From positions 51,111 to 115,110 of the IMG/VR virus record IMGVR_UViG_3300032326_001134: a stretch of DNA of 64,000 bases; one strand, 5' to 3'. The notes beneath the pieces were generated by a model that made no database searches, had not been told where the DNA came from, and saw only the letters and a program-made list of their open reading frames with translations. Every line of letters starts with the position of its first letter. Position 1 is the first letter of the stretch. Positions 8,568 through 17,009 of this stretch are shown piece after piece. This stretch comes from a virus. A program made the translations under genes and the position numbers.

Positions 8568-10151
8568 ATGGAATTCATTAATGATGACGAAGTCAGCGCA
8601 GAAACTATTGACATATCAAACTCAGCAGATTGGTTTAAGTTTAATAATAAAGAAGTGGTTGTAGACACAGACCCATTTAACATAGAGGCTCAAGAGCTAA
8701 AAAAGGTGAACGGACTTAGTACAACATTCCGTAGAAAAGTTTCAAGAGATATCCAGAAGAGACTTGTGGGTCAAGAAGGAACAGGAACTCAGCAAAATTT
8801 ATTGCAGCAAGCAGTCACTGGCTACGCAATGTTCGACCTTGTTCAGCCAGTTTATAATTTAGAATATTTATCAAAGATCTATGAAATATCCCCATACAAC
8901 TACGCAGCAATTAATGCAAAGGTTGCCAACATAGTTGGGCTGGGATATTCTTTTGTAGAGACAAAAAAAGCAAACGATGCTTTAGATAGCATAACTGACC
9001 CTAAGCAGTTAGAACGTGCTCGTAAAAAACTAAATAAGCTAAGACAAGATTTAGACAATTGGCTTGAGGAAACAAACGAAGAAGAAACTTTTACAGAAAC
9101 ATTAATCAAAGCATATACAGATTTAGAGGCAACTGGAAATGCCTATATTGAAATAGGAAGAACGGTTGCTGGAAACATTGGATACATAGGTCATATTCCA
9201 TCTAAGACAATGCGTGTTCGTAGACTACGTGACGGATTTATTCAATTGCTATATGGCAAGGCTGTTTTCTTTAGAAACTTTGGAGATCAAGAAACACTAA
9301 ATCCAATAGATGGTGGCCTAGAAAGACCAAATGAAATTATTCATTTAAAGAAGTATACTCCAATGAATAACTATTATGGAATACCAGACATAATTGCAGC
9401 ACAAACGGCAATGGCTGGAAATGAATTTTCTGGAAAATATAACCTAGATTACTTTGAAAATAAAGCAGTTCCAAGATATATAATTACAGTTAAAGGCGCA
9501 AAGCTATCACCAGAGTCAGAAAGAAAACTTCTTGAGTTTTTCCAAGTTGGTTTAAAGGGTAAAAATCACAGATCCCTATACGTCCCGCTACCAGCCGATA
9601 CATCAGACTCTAAAGTTGAATTTAAAATGGAGCCAATTGAAGCTGGAAGTCAAGAAGGCTCATTTGAAAAATATCGCAAATCAAATAGAGATGAAATACT
9701 ATTGGCACACAGAGTTCCAATTAATAAAATTGGAGTTCCAGAAGGAGTAAGCCTAGCATCTGCTAGAGATGCAGATAAAACATTTAAAGAGCAGGTGTGC
9801 GGTCCCGCCCAAGATATTTTAGAGAAAAAAATCAATAGAATTATATCAGAAAAAACAGATGCTCTAGTTCTTGAGTTTAATGAGTTGACTTTGACTGACG
9901 AAGACACGCAGTCTAAAATTGACGAAAGATATTTAAGAATGCAGGTAATTACTCCTAATGAAGTAAGAATTAGAAAAGGAATGATTCCTATGGATGGTGG
10001 AGACGAAGTGGTTGATTTACAAGCACAGGCAGCAGAAATTAAAGCCCAAGCCTTAAATACTAGAAATAGAACCCAAGAAAGATCTGCAAATTCACCAGAT
10101 AGTTCTGGGGAGGCCAGAAATCCAAAAGGTGAAGGTAGAGTCACTGCTTAA
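8568..10151 (+). CDS. Portal protein
   Basis: The 527 aa protein has the size and pattern of HK97/PBSX-type portals: an N-terminal VQPVYNLEYLSKIYEISPYN segment leading into NYAAINAKVANIVGLG, a wing/clip region with AYIEIGRTVAGNIGYIGHIP, a channel-stem helix region and HRVPINKIGVPEGVSLASAR before a C-terminal helical tail rich in Ala/Gln. Twelve copies would form the DNA channel at one capsid vertex and dock the terminase. It is followed by protease/scaffold and capsid genes, the standard head order, although the terminase itself is 45 kb away. Confidence 0.93.
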   Translation: MEFINDDEVSAETIDISNSADWFKFNNKEVVVDTDPFNIEAQELKKVNGLSTTFRRKVSRDIQKRLVGQEGTGTQQNLLQQAVTGYAMFDLVQPVYNLEYLSKIYEISPYNYAAINAKVANIVGLGYSFVETKKANDALDSITDPKQLERARKKLNKLRQDLDNWLEETNEEETFTETLIKAYTDLEATGNAYIEIGRTVAGNIGYIGHIPSKTMRVRRLRDGFIQLLYGKAVFFRNFGDQETLNPIDGGLERPNEIIHLKKYTPMNNYYGIPDIIAAQTAMAGNEFSGKYNLDYFENKAVPRYIITVKGAKLSPESERKLLEFFQVGLKGKNHRSLYVPLPADTSDSKVEFKMEPIEAGSQEGSFEKYRKSNRDEILLAHRVPINKIGVPEGVSLASARDADKTFKEQVCGPAQDILEKKINRIISEKTDALVLEFNELTLTDEDTQSKIDERYLRMQVITPNEVRIRKGMIPMDGGDEVVDLQAQAAEIKAQALNTRNRTQERSANSPDSSGEARNPKGEGRVTA

Positions 10152-10170
10152 TTATTAGGCAACCAGTTAT

Positions 10171-10199
10171 TTGCCTTATATACAATACCGTTATAAAAT
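10171..10199 (+). promoter_or_regulatory. Candidate promoter of the protease/scaffold/capsid genes
   Basis: TTGCCT (10171-10176), a 17-base gap and TAAAAT (10194-10199) make a plausible promoter; the ATG at 10207 comes seven bases after the -10 box and lacks a Shine-Dalgarno, so the mRNA could be leaderless. Confidence 0.45.
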
Positions 10200-10206
10200 T
10201 AGGCAT

Positions 10207-11517
10207 ATGAATATTGAAAAATCACACTGGTCTGCTAACGGCGAAGATATCAGCCTGTCTGTTCCTTTTACAAAAGTTAATCGTGAAAAAAGAACTGTAT
10301 CTGGTTTTGCAACATTAGACAACCTAGATCAAACAGGAGACGTAGTAACAGCAGAAGCAAGTCTTGGAGCATTTGAAAATTTCCGTGGAAACATTCGTGA
10401 AATGCATGGATCAAATGCAGTTGGCAAAATGGTTTCATTTAGACCAGAAACATATTATGATGCAAAAAGCGGAGAATTCTACAATGGAGTTTATGTAGAT
10501 GCATACATATCAAAGGGATCACAAGATACCTGGGAAAAAGTTTTAGACGGAACACTAACTGGATTTTCAATTGGCGGAAAAATTATTGATTCAGAAAATG
10601 AAGTAAACAAGTCCACAGGACAACCAGTTCGCTTTATTAAACAATACGCACTTATGGAATTGTCAGTCGTTGATTCACCAGCGAATGAACTTTGCAATAT
10701 TTTGTCTATTCAAAAAATGAATGGTCAATTAATGTTTAAAGGAATAGCTGCAGAAACAGTAACAGAGAATATTTTTTACTGTGAAGAAAGCGACTCTGTT
10801 TTTATGTCAACAGAGCAATCTTACGACTCACCAGCAACTGGTAAACCAGCGGTTTTAATTGGTTGGGTAGAAAGTAAAGATATAAACAAAGCGAAAGAAA
10901 TAGAAAAGATTCTTGCTTCATTTAAGAAGTCAAGATTTACGTTGCCTGAAATACAAACAATTGCAAAACAGGCAAACGCAGAAGGAGGTAATGAAGTGTC
11001 AGAAAACACAGAAACAGTAGCAGTCGAAGAGACTGCTCCAGTAGAAGTTTCAGCCCCTGCAGAAGATGTAGTGGTTGAAGAGACTGTTACAGAAGATGTA
11101 GTAGCAGATGCTTCTGCCGAAACCGTTGAAAAAGCATCAGACGTCTCAGAGGTCGTTGTTGATGAACCTGATTTTGCAAAAATGTTAGGTGACTTAAAGG
11201 GCTTTTTCTCAGATACTCTAAGCAAGGCTTCAGAAGCAAATGCTGCACAGGTTTCAACTATTAAAGAAACAGTTGAATCTTTTAGCAAGAGCGTTGAAAC
11301 TCAAATCTCAGAGTTGGCAGACAAACATACAGAACTCAGCAAAACTGTTGAGAGCATCAAGAACACGATTGATACTGTAGAAAAGCGTGTCGACGCAGTA
11401 GAATCAGAGACTGCAATCAAGAAGTCCTCAGACCTTGGCGGGTCACAGGATGTAGTAGTACAAAAATCAAAATGGAACGGTTCTTTCCTCGGTTCCGTAA
11501 ACGAACTATTTAAGTAA
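10207..11517 (+). CDS. Capsid maturation protease with C-terminal scaffold
   Basis: From ATG 10207 the product is 436 aa. Residues 15-170 resemble HK97-fold prohead proteases: VSGFATLDNLDQTGDVV, His67 (in IREMHGS), Ser121 (in LTGFSIGGK) and ELSVVDSPANE. Residues 275-325 are Glu/Val/Ala-rich and 330-410 form a long coiled coil typical of scaffolding proteins. The protease would cleave scaffold and capsid during head maturation. A TTG at 10171 in frame would add twelve residues but has no ribosome binding site and overlaps the promoter. An internal start at 10996 probably makes free scaffold. Confidence 0.88.
   Translation: MNIEKSHWSANGEDISLSVPFTKVNREKRTVSGFATLDNLDQTGDVVTAEASLGAFENFRGNIREMHGSNAVGKMVSFRPETYYDAKSGEFYNGVYVDAYISKGSQDTWEKVLDGTLTGFSIGGKIIDSENEVNKSTGQPVRFIKQYALMELSVVDSPANELCNILSIQKMNGQLMFKGIAAETVTENIFYCEESDSVFMSTEQSYDSPATGKPAVLIGWVESKDINKAKEIEKILASFKKSRFTLPEIQTIAKQANAEGGNEVSENTETVAVEETAPVEVSAPAEDVVVEETVTEDVVADASAETVEKASDVSEVVVDEPDFAKMLGDLKGFFSDTLSKASEANAAQVSTIKETVESFSKSVETQISELADKHTELSKTVESIKNTIDTVEKRVDAVESETAIKKSSDLGGSQDVVVQKSKWNGSFLGSVNELFK
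10996..11517 (+). CDS. Scaffolding protein from an internal in-frame start
   Basis: A full Shine-Dalgarno AAGGAGGT at 10982-10989 sits seven bases before an in-frame GTG at 10996, inside the protease gene. Translation from it gives a 173 aa acidic, coiled-coil protein identical to the C-terminus of the protease, the arrangement of lambda C/Nu3. Most protein needed for head assembly is scaffold rather than protease, so a strong internal start makes sense. The site falls exactly at the junction between the protease half and the scaffold half. Expression is inferred from the sequence, not observed. Confidence 0.65.
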   Translation: MSENTETVAVEETAPVEVSAPAEDVVVEETVTEDVVADASAETVEKASDVSEVVVDEPDFAKMLGDLKGFFSDTLSKASEANAAQVSTIKETVESFSKSVETQISELADKHTELSKTVESIKNTIDTVEKRVDAVESETAIKKSSDLGGSQDVVVQKSKWNGSFLGSVNELFK

Positions 11518-11537
11518 AGGGTAGGTGAAATAATATA

Positions 11538-12590
11538 ATGAGCAATGAATTATTAGAAAAAGCCGTAGCTGCTGATACAACAGTTACAGGTACATTTGCT
11601 TCAAACACTGGAGGAACAGGAATTCACCGTGCATCAGAAGATGGCAACGGAGGATTACTTAATCCAGAACAATCAGCCCGATTCCTAGACTACATGTTCG
11701 ACGCTACCGTAATTGGTAAGGTCGCACGTACAGTCCGAATGAAGTCGGATACAACTGAAATTGATCGCATGGGCGTAGGCGAAAAGCTTATGAAGCTTGC
11801 GACAGAAGGAGATAACACTAACAGCGCAAACGCTGCAGTGACATTCTCAAAGATTTCTTTGACAACAAAGAAGTTACGTCTAGATTGGGAACTATCAACA
11901 GAGTCTCTAGAAGACAATATTGAGGGTGCAGACCTAGAAGACCACATTGCCCGCTTGATGGCAACACAAGCAGGTAACGACATTGAAGATGTAGTCCTAA
12001 ACGGAAATACATCACTATCATCAGATCAGCTTTACAAGGCATTTGATGGTGTAGTAAAGAAGGCTAAGGCAGACGCTCACGTAGTTGATGCTGGTGGTGC
12101 AAACATTTCTCGTGCTGTATTTAACAGCGCATTGAAGGCACTTCCACGTAAGTACAAGCAACGCCGTACAGACCTTCGCTTCCTAGCAGGATCAAACCTG
12201 ATTCAGGATTACTTATACTCAACATCACAAAACATCCAGAACGTCAACCCACAAGATATTGCTTCAGGCATTATCCGTGGAGAGGTTGCACCTGTTTCAG
12301 GTCCAGCAGGATACGTTGCGCCATACGCATTCGGTATTCCAATCGTTGAAGTTCCTCTACTTTCAGAGACACAGGATGGCTCATACTCAGCAGCATCAGG
12401 ATCACACGGTGACGTGCACTTGACATTCCCAAATAACGTAGTTATTGGTATCAAGCGTGACGTAACAGTGTACCGATTCTTCTGGCCAAAGAAGGACTCA
12501 ATCGAGTACACAATGTATACTCGTGTTGGCGTTCAAATTGAGCAGGCAGACGCTTGGGTAGTTGTAAAGAACGTTAAGGTTGCTTCTTAA
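11538..12590 (+). CDS. Major capsid protein
   Basis: The 350 aa protein follows the protease/scaffold gene and has HK97-fold features: a flexible N-terminal arm, a spine helix region (EDNIEGADLEDHIARLMATQ), a P-domain and a C-terminal NNVVIGIKRDVTVYRFFWPK then YTRVGVQIEQADAWVV, typical of actinophage capsid proteins. AGGGTAGGTGA upstream can act as ribosome binding site. All 16 arginine codons are CGN, unlike neighbouring genes that prefer AGA, a sign of very high expression. A strong terminator follows directly. Confidence 0.93.
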   Translation: MSNELLEKAVAADTTVTGTFASNTGGTGIHRASEDGNGGLLNPEQSARFLDYMFDATVIGKVARTVRMKSDTTEIDRMGVGEKLMKLATEGDNTNSANAAVTFSKISLTTKKLRLDWELSTESLEDNIEGADLEDHIARLMATQAGNDIEDVVLNGNTSLSSDQLYKAFDGVVKKAKADAHVVDAGGANISRAVFNSALKALPRKYKQRRTDLRFLAGSNLIQDYLYSTSQNIQNVNPQDIASGIIRGEVAPVSGPAGYVAPYAFGIPIVEVPLLSETQDGSYSAASGSHGDVHLTFPNNVVIGIKRDVTVYRFFWPKKDSIEYTMYTRVGVQIEQADAWVVVKNVKVAS

Positions 12591-12607
12591 TAAGAATTAA
12601 CCAATTA

Positions 12608-12636
12608 AAGGCCCCCAATTAATTTTGGGGGCTTTT
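12608..12636 (+). terminator. Rho-independent terminator after the capsid gene
   Basis: An 8 bp GC-rich stem (12611-12618 with 12625-12632, GCCCCCAA/TTGGGGGC) with a six-base loop is followed by TTTT. It begins about 20 bases after the capsid stop codon. The A bases before the stem can extend the pairing. Confidence 0.88.
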
Positions 12637-12652
12637 CATTTGAATTTAGTAA

Positions 12653-12661
12653 TGCTATAAT
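12653..12661 (+). promoter_or_regulatory. Extended -10 promoter after the capsid terminator
   Basis: TGCTATAAT lies 17 bases after the terminator U-tract and 26 bases before the next ATG (12688), which has its own AAGGAG ribosome binding site. No clear -35 box is visible. Confidence 0.65.
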
Positions 12662-12687
12662 TAAACAACCTAGACTAAGGAGAATAC

Positions 12688-13083
12688 ATGTCATTCGAGA
12701 CATTAAAATTAGCTGAAATTAAAAAGATCGCCGAAGACTTTGGCGTAGATATAGACAGCCTTAAAAGCAAGACAGATATAATCGCAGCATTGTCTGAAGA
12801 GGGAGTAAGTTGGTCAGTTTACTCTAAGACAATAAAGGATGTAGATGACGCAAAAGAAGAAATTGAAGTTTTGCCAAAATTCGATCCTAAGAAGGCTCAG
12901 GACAAAGATATGGTTCTAGTTAGAATGACCAGAGCAAATTTTAGATACGATACAATGGGATTTACATTTACAAACGATCACCCTTTTGTAGCAATGTCTG
13001 AAGATGCAGCACAAGAAATTTTTGATAAGGAGGAAGGTTTTAGATTAGCCACACCAAAGGAAGCACAAGACTTCTATAACTAA
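12688..13083 (+). CDS. HeH/SAP-like domain head protein
   Basis: Residues 1-45 of the 131 aa protein form a helix-extended-loop-helix pattern (LKLAEIKKIAEDFGVDIDSL followed by KTDIIAALSEEG), as in HeH/LEM and Rho N-terminal-like domains often found in small phage head proteins. The C-terminal half has FDPKKAQDKDMVLVRM and a beta-rich segment. Its place right after the capsid gene, with its own promoter and AAGGAG site, suggests a head decoration or head-completion protein. The exact role is an inference from position. Confidence 0.7.
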   Translation: MSFETLKLAEIKKIAEDFGVDIDSLKSKTDIIAALSEEGVSWSVYSKTIKDVDDAKEEIEVLPKFDPKKAQDKDMVLVRMTRANFRYDTMGFTFTNDHPFVAMSEDAAQEIFDKEEGFRLATPKEAQDFYN

Positions 13084-13097
13084 TTTAAACCTTTAAT

Positions 13098-14084
13098 ATG
13101 GCAGAGATCCACATAAACACAAACTCGTCAGTATCTACTAAAATTATATACGGTGGAGAAATTGTCAACGCAGACGGAGATCTTGTAACTGCAACCGTTT
13201 ACGATGTAACAGAAGATCCTGCACTAGAAATACCAGTTGACCCAGAAATTCCTTTATTTTCTTCAGAGGCTATAAAAATAGAAAATGATAATGGGTCATA
13301 CAAATTAAATATTCCATATCATCAAACATCAAGATTAAAAAATCTAAAGATAAGATGGAACTATGCCATTAATGGAACCTCACAACAACATTTTTCTACT
13401 GTTAATATTGTGCAGCCGTATTGCTCTTTAGCAGAAGCAATAGAAGACTTGAATTTTGGAACAGATCCATCTGACCCAAATTATAAAACATATCATGAGC
13501 TAGTAATGGCAGAAAAATATGCAAGAAAAATAATTGATGAGTTTACTGGACAAAAATTTACTTTATACGATGACGTATATGTAATTTATGGGTCAGGCTC
13601 TGATGTTTTACCATTGCCATACAAACTAAACACACTACATGAGCTTTACTCAAACGATATACTTCTTATTAATACAACAGAAGATATAAATAATTGGGGA
13701 AGAACAGTTCGTATATCAGAAACTGGATTTGGGCTAAGAGTAAACAGAGCAGATGAATTAGACAACACCGTATATTCTGCAAACGGAATGGTTCCTCCAA
13801 GCATTAATGACATTGGAAACGGATCATTTATAAAAGATTACAACTATCGTGTCCAGGGCAGATTTGGCTGGAGCGAAGTTCCAGATGAAGTTGAGCAGGC
13901 ATGCATACAATTAATGGGACACTTTTTTGACAAAGATAGAATATGGAAAGATCAATACATGAAGTCTATATCTACTTTTGACTGGAAGTTTGAATATACT
14001 TCAAACATAAATAGCGGTACGGGATGCGCCTATGCTGACAAGCTGCTATCTGGATATGTCTTAAATCAAATGGTTGTGATATAA
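13098..14084 (+). CDS. Head-tail connector (adaptor) with N-terminal Ig-like domain
   Basis: The 328 aa protein appears to have two parts. Residues 1-105 form a beta-sandwich-like domain (YGGEIVNADGDLVTATVYD, then LNIPYHQTSRLKNLKIRW) similar to Ig-like modules in phage structural proteins. The rest looks like a gp6-type adaptor with AEKYARKIIDEFTGQKF and a C-terminal EQACIQLMGHFFDKDRIWK helix. Adaptors form a ring under the portal. No Shine-Dalgarno is visible before the ATG, so translation probably depends on the upstream gene. An adaptor carrying an extra N-terminal domain is uncommon. Confidence 0.7.
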   Translation: MAEIHINTNSSVSTKIIYGGEIVNADGDLVTATVYDVTEDPALEIPVDPEIPLFSSEAIKIENDNGSYKLNIPYHQTSRLKNLKIRWNYAINGTSQQHFSTVNIVQPYCSLAEAIEDLNFGTDPSDPNYKTYHELVMAEKYARKIIDEFTGQKFTLYDDVYVIYGSGSDVLPLPYKLNTLHELYSNDILLINTTEDINNWGRTVRISETGFGLRVNRADELDNTVYSANGMVPPSINDIGNGSFIKDYNYRVQGRFGWSEVPDEVEQACIQLMGHFFDKDRIWKDQYMKSISTFDWKFEYTSNINSGTGCAYADKLLSGYVLNQMVVI

Positions 14085-14513
14085 GTGTATTCACTCATAG
14101 ACTCTATACTGTCTATGAAAATGGACGTTTATAGGCAAACGGATAGCCAGAACCCAGATACTGGGGCTATAACAAAAGAGTGGAATTACTATAAAACAGT
14201 AGACTGCCATGCAAAAGGAATGATAACTAATTCATCCACAATTAGATCAAGCGACAACCAAACATTTAATAATAAGTATATAAACGAGCAGAATATACAA
14301 ATCAGAACAGCAGAAAGAATAACATCACGGGAAAAAATTACAAACATTAGGGATAGCAAAAATAATGTTGTTTGGACAGAAATTAATTTCCCAACAGAAA
14401 CCCCAACTGTTTTTGAGATAATAGGAACCACTCCTATCACCGATCCGTTTGGAACAATAATTGGATACAACTCTTCTTTAAAGAGATCGGAGAACCAGCA
14501 AATTGGACTCTAG
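14085..14513 (+). CDS. Putative head closure (stopper) protein
   Basis: The 142 aa protein begins with GTG directly after the adaptor stop. It is beta-rich (MKMDVYRQTDSQNPDTGA, TPTVFEIIGTTPI) like the small barrel proteins that close the head after packaging. The N-terminal pattern, a helix then DVYRQT followed by a D-x-x-T-G turn and an aromatic strand, is common in stopper proteins. Its position between adaptor and the next neck gene supports this. The motif evidence is weak; the order of genes carries the call. Confidence 0.6.
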   Translation: MYSLIDSILSMKMDVYRQTDSQNPDTGAITKEWNYYKTVDCHAKGMITNSSTIRSSDNQTFNNKYINEQNIQIRTAERITSREKITNIRDSKNNVVWTEINFPTETPTVFEIIGTTPITDPFGTIIGYNSSLKRSENQQIGL

Positions 14514-15291
14514 CGTAGCCTTATTACAAGCAGCCTCTGGCCTTGAAAGGCTTATGGTGGGGCAGTCCCAAAATGCTTCTATTAAAGATAGCAATGTGGC
14601 ACAAATATCTGCAGCCCTATATTACGAGGCAAACGTTATTGCTAAGTTTAATAAGAGTAAGAAGTTTAAAAATGCATTTAAGCAAACAATCTTTACTCAA
14701 ATAAACAAAGATTTTGGAGAACATATAGACTCTCAATCAAGATCAAAGCCAAAATCATTACACCATGTTTATGAGTGGAAAAAAGTTGGAAGCAAGACGG
14801 CAAGACTTTTTAAATTAAAATCAATTGATGGAGACGGTATTTCTTTTAAAATAGATTACGAGTTACAGCCATCTAAATCATTCGTTCCCTCTGCTACAAA
14901 ACGAAGAAAACATGTCTTTGTTAATAAGGCCTCTATCATGGAAGCTGGAATGCCTCTAATAATTGCTCCACGCCATTCTGAGAGACTTGTATTTGAATCT
15001 AATGGTATGACAGTCTTTATGCCCAAAGGTGCTACAGTGACCGTTAAACGGCCAGGAGGGCCTAGTGTAAAAAATCAATTTAGATTATATTATTCTAGAT
15101 TCTTTAGCGGAAATTTAGTTAATAATTCAATTAAAAAATCTGGCTTCCAAAGACTATTTAATTCAGAACTCACAAAGGCTTTAATGATTCCATCAACAAT
15201 TAGAAGAGTACAATATTCTTTTTCTCCTAATTCAATTAGAGGGATGGCAGACTCAGCAGTACAGTCTTCATTTGGAGGGGCAATGATATGA
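14503..15291 (+). CDS. Neck/tail-joining protein (HK97 gp10-like position)
   Basis: The 262 aa protein starts with TTG at 14503, overlapping the upstream gene by 11 bp. It is basic with a helical N-terminal half (EANVIAKFNKSKKFKNAF) and a beta-rich middle (HHVYEWKKVGSKTARLFKLK). Genes of this size between stopper and tail terminator in siphoviruses encode neck or tail-completion proteins. I see no recognised domain motif, so the name follows gene order only. Confidence 0.55.
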   Translation: MDSSVALLQAASGLERLMVGQSQNASIKDSNVAQISAALYYEANVIAKFNKSKKFKNAFKQTIFTQINKDFGEHIDSQSRSKPKSLHHVYEWKKVGSKTARLFKLKSIDGDGISFKIDYELQPSKSFVPSATKRRKHVFVNKASIMEAGMPLIIAPRHSERLVFESNGMTVFMPKGATVTVKRPGGPSVKNQFRLYYSRFFSGNLVNNSIKKSGFQRLFNSELTKALMIPSTIRRVQYSFSPNSIRGMADSAVQSSFGGAMI

Positions 15292-15800
15292 CAGCAAATT
15301 ATAAATTAGACGCTATGTTTGAAATTAGAAAATACCTATGGGAAAACTTGGTAGAATATAATATTTTTGACGAAGACGAGTATTACAGCGATAACCTAAG
15401 TCAGACGATAGTGCCTATAATCCCAGTACAGCAATCTGCAGAAATGAATCATTTTTTAAGCGGTAAAAAGCATATTGTTTATGATAAGGTGGGAATGTCA
15501 TATGAGGACAATTGGCTAATATGCTGTGAGCAAATTTTGTTTACTATTTACTCTACCGACGTATCTGAAATAGTGGAAATTAGAAATATAATGACTGACC
15601 TATTTAGAAGAATGGATGACTCTGCAAGAGAGGTAAATAGATCTGGATCCATAAACGATAAATTTAAATTCCACAGTATCTATATAGCAGATATTTCACC
15701 AACTGAGCCATCTCAAGAAATACAGGGATTCCTGTCCTCAGACATAACCCTAGAGGTCAAGTATTCAAGAATAACAGACCAAGACGGCAGATTCCTATAG
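15288..15800 (+). CDS. Putative tail terminator protein
   Basis: The 170 aa protein overlaps the upstream gene as ATGA and lies just before the tail tube gene, where siphoviruses encode the tail terminator ring. The sequence alternates helices and strands (DAMFEIRKYLWENLVEYNIF, WLICCEQILFTIYSTDVSEI, SSDITLEVKYSRI), matching the alpha/beta fold of this group: a first helix, a mid-protein strand pair and a final long strand. The call rests on position, size and this pattern. Confidence 0.65.
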   Translation: MTANYKLDAMFEIRKYLWENLVEYNIFDEDEYYSDNLSQTIVPIIPVQQSAEMNHFLSGKKHIVYDKVGMSYEDNWLICCEQILFTIYSTDVSEIVEIRNIMTDLFRRMDDSAREVNRSGSINDKFKFHSIYIADISPTEPSQEIQGFLSSDITLEVKYSRITDQDGRFL

Positions 15801-15911
15801 ATTGCTTTATGGTCTGATATCCCGTATCATTGGACAAGAGGAAAGAAGCCTAGCCAGCTTTGGTTTTTAAAATATATATATATAGTTTAAAACACAGGAG
15901 GTAAAGAATAA

Positions 15912-16571
15912 ATGTCATATAACAATGCAAAAAATATTCTTGTAGGTGCATCACCACTTTTCATCTCTGAAAAGGACTCAACACAGTCAGGTTATGGAGT
16001 ACAAGAACCAGGAACAGCAGCATCAGCTGCATATGTACCTGGAACGTCATACACAACAACATTAAACGGTTTAGATGGTTCAAAGTATCGTAACGTTGGT
16101 TATACCAACAACGGTCTTCAAATCACCTACAACCCAACATACGATTCAGTAACCGTAGATCAGTTGCTTGATACAGCTAAGCTGTTCAAGTCTGCGATGG
16201 AGGTTATGATTGCAACCGAAATGTCAGAAGGAACACTAGAAAATATTCTTGTGGTTTTCGGACAAGCGGGAGCCCCAGTAACAGCGGGTTCAACAACTAC
16301 AGAAACAAAGACAATTGGTCTAGAAGCAGGAGCTCTTGGTATTGCACCAACAGAGCGCCAGCTAATCGCAGTTGGTGCAGCACCTACAGCAGATGCTACA
16401 GCAACAGAGCGTATCTATTATGCACGTCGTGTTCTTTCAGTACAACAGTCCCAATTCTCATTGGCACGTACAACTGCAACAACATTCCCAGTAACATTCC
16501 GTCTTCTTCCAGATGCAGCATATGCAGGAGCAGAATACGGTAAGATTATTGACCGTGTATTAACAGTATAA
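15912..16571 (+). CDS. Major tail (tube) protein
   Basis: The 219 aa protein has a strong AGGAGGT ribosome binding site and lies between the tail terminator and the tail chaperones, the standard place for the tube subunit. It is beta-rich with few Cys and includes YRNVGYTNNGLQITYNPTYD and a C-terminal FPVTFRLLPDAAY strand pair. All eight arginine codons are CGN, as in the capsid gene. A near-copy of the capsid terminator follows. The 110 bp upstream hold an AT-rich stretch (TATATATATA around 15875-15885) but no clear promoter. Confidence 0.88.
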   Translation: MSYNNAKNILVGASPLFISEKDSTQSGYGVQEPGTAASAAYVPGTSYTTTLNGLDGSKYRNVGYTNNGLQITYNPTYDSVTVDQLLDTAKLFKSAMEVMIATEMSEGTLENILVVFGQAGAPVTAGSTTTETKTIGLEAGALGIAPTERQLIAVGAAPTADATATERIYYARRVLSVQQSQFSLARTTATTFPVTFRLLPDAAYAGAEYGKIIDRVLTV

Positions 16572-16592
16572 TTTAATTTAATTAAATTGTAG

Positions 16593-16617
16593 AAGCCCCC
16601 ATTAATTTGGGGGCTTT
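16593..16617 (+). terminator. Rho-independent terminator after the tail tube gene
   Basis: AAGCCCCCA pairs with TGGGGGCTT around a six-base TTAATT loop and runs into TTTC. It is almost the same hairpin as the one behind the capsid gene, although the T-run is shorter. Confidence 0.82.
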
Positions 16618-16641
16618 CTATTTGTAGTGATAATAGCTATA

Positions 16642-16650
16642 TGTTATAAT
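16642..16650 (+). promoter_or_regulatory. Extended -10 promoter for the chaperone/tape-measure operon
   Basis: TGTTATAAT lies 25 bases after the tube terminator and 26 bases before the TTG start at 16677, whose CTAGGAGG ribosome binding site is strong. The terminator-plus-promoter layout repeats the one at 12608-12661. Confidence 0.65.
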
Positions 16651-16676
16651 AATTAAGACAATCCTAGGAGGATAAA

Positions 16677-17009
16677 TTGGCTACAACAGTATACAATGTA
16701 GAAGAAATTGAACTACAAAATGGTTCAAAGGTTAAGCTAAAGCCATTAAGCATTAAGGCATTGCGCCTGTTTATGGCAGAAATTCAAAAGACACAAATGG
16801 CAGAAAATGAAGACGAGACATTAACAATTCTAATTAACGCATGCGGAATTGCAATACAGTCACAACTGCCAGATTTAGTAGCAGATAAAGATGCTTTAGA
16901 AGATGCTTTGGACATGCCAACAATTAATCGCATTCTTGATGTTTGCGGAGGAATTAAACTTGACGACCCAAACCTTCTAGCGGCAGCGGTTCTGGCTGGT
17001 CAGAACTAG
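16677..17009 (+). CDS. Tail assembly chaperone, short form
   Basis: The 110 aa protein starts at TTG 16677 after an AGGAGG site. It has the usual N-terminal feature of these chaperones (EIELQNGSKVKLKPLSIKAL) and ends with AAAVLAGQN just after a -1 slippery site. It coats the tape measure protein during tail assembly. Most ribosomes should end here; a minority shift at 16967-16973 to make the long form. Its place between tube and tape measure is invariant in siphoviruses. Confidence 0.9.
   Translation: MATTVYNVEEIELQNGSKVKLKPLSIKALRLFMAEIQKTQMAENEDETLTILINACGIAIQSQLPDLVADKDALEDALDMPTINRILDVCGGIKLDDPNLLAAAVLAGQN

Noticed and set aside
10171-10206. TTG start at 10171 for the protease gene
   Set aside because: It lies in the promoter region, has no ribosome binding site and adds only twelve basic residues; ATG 10207 fits the -10 spacing.
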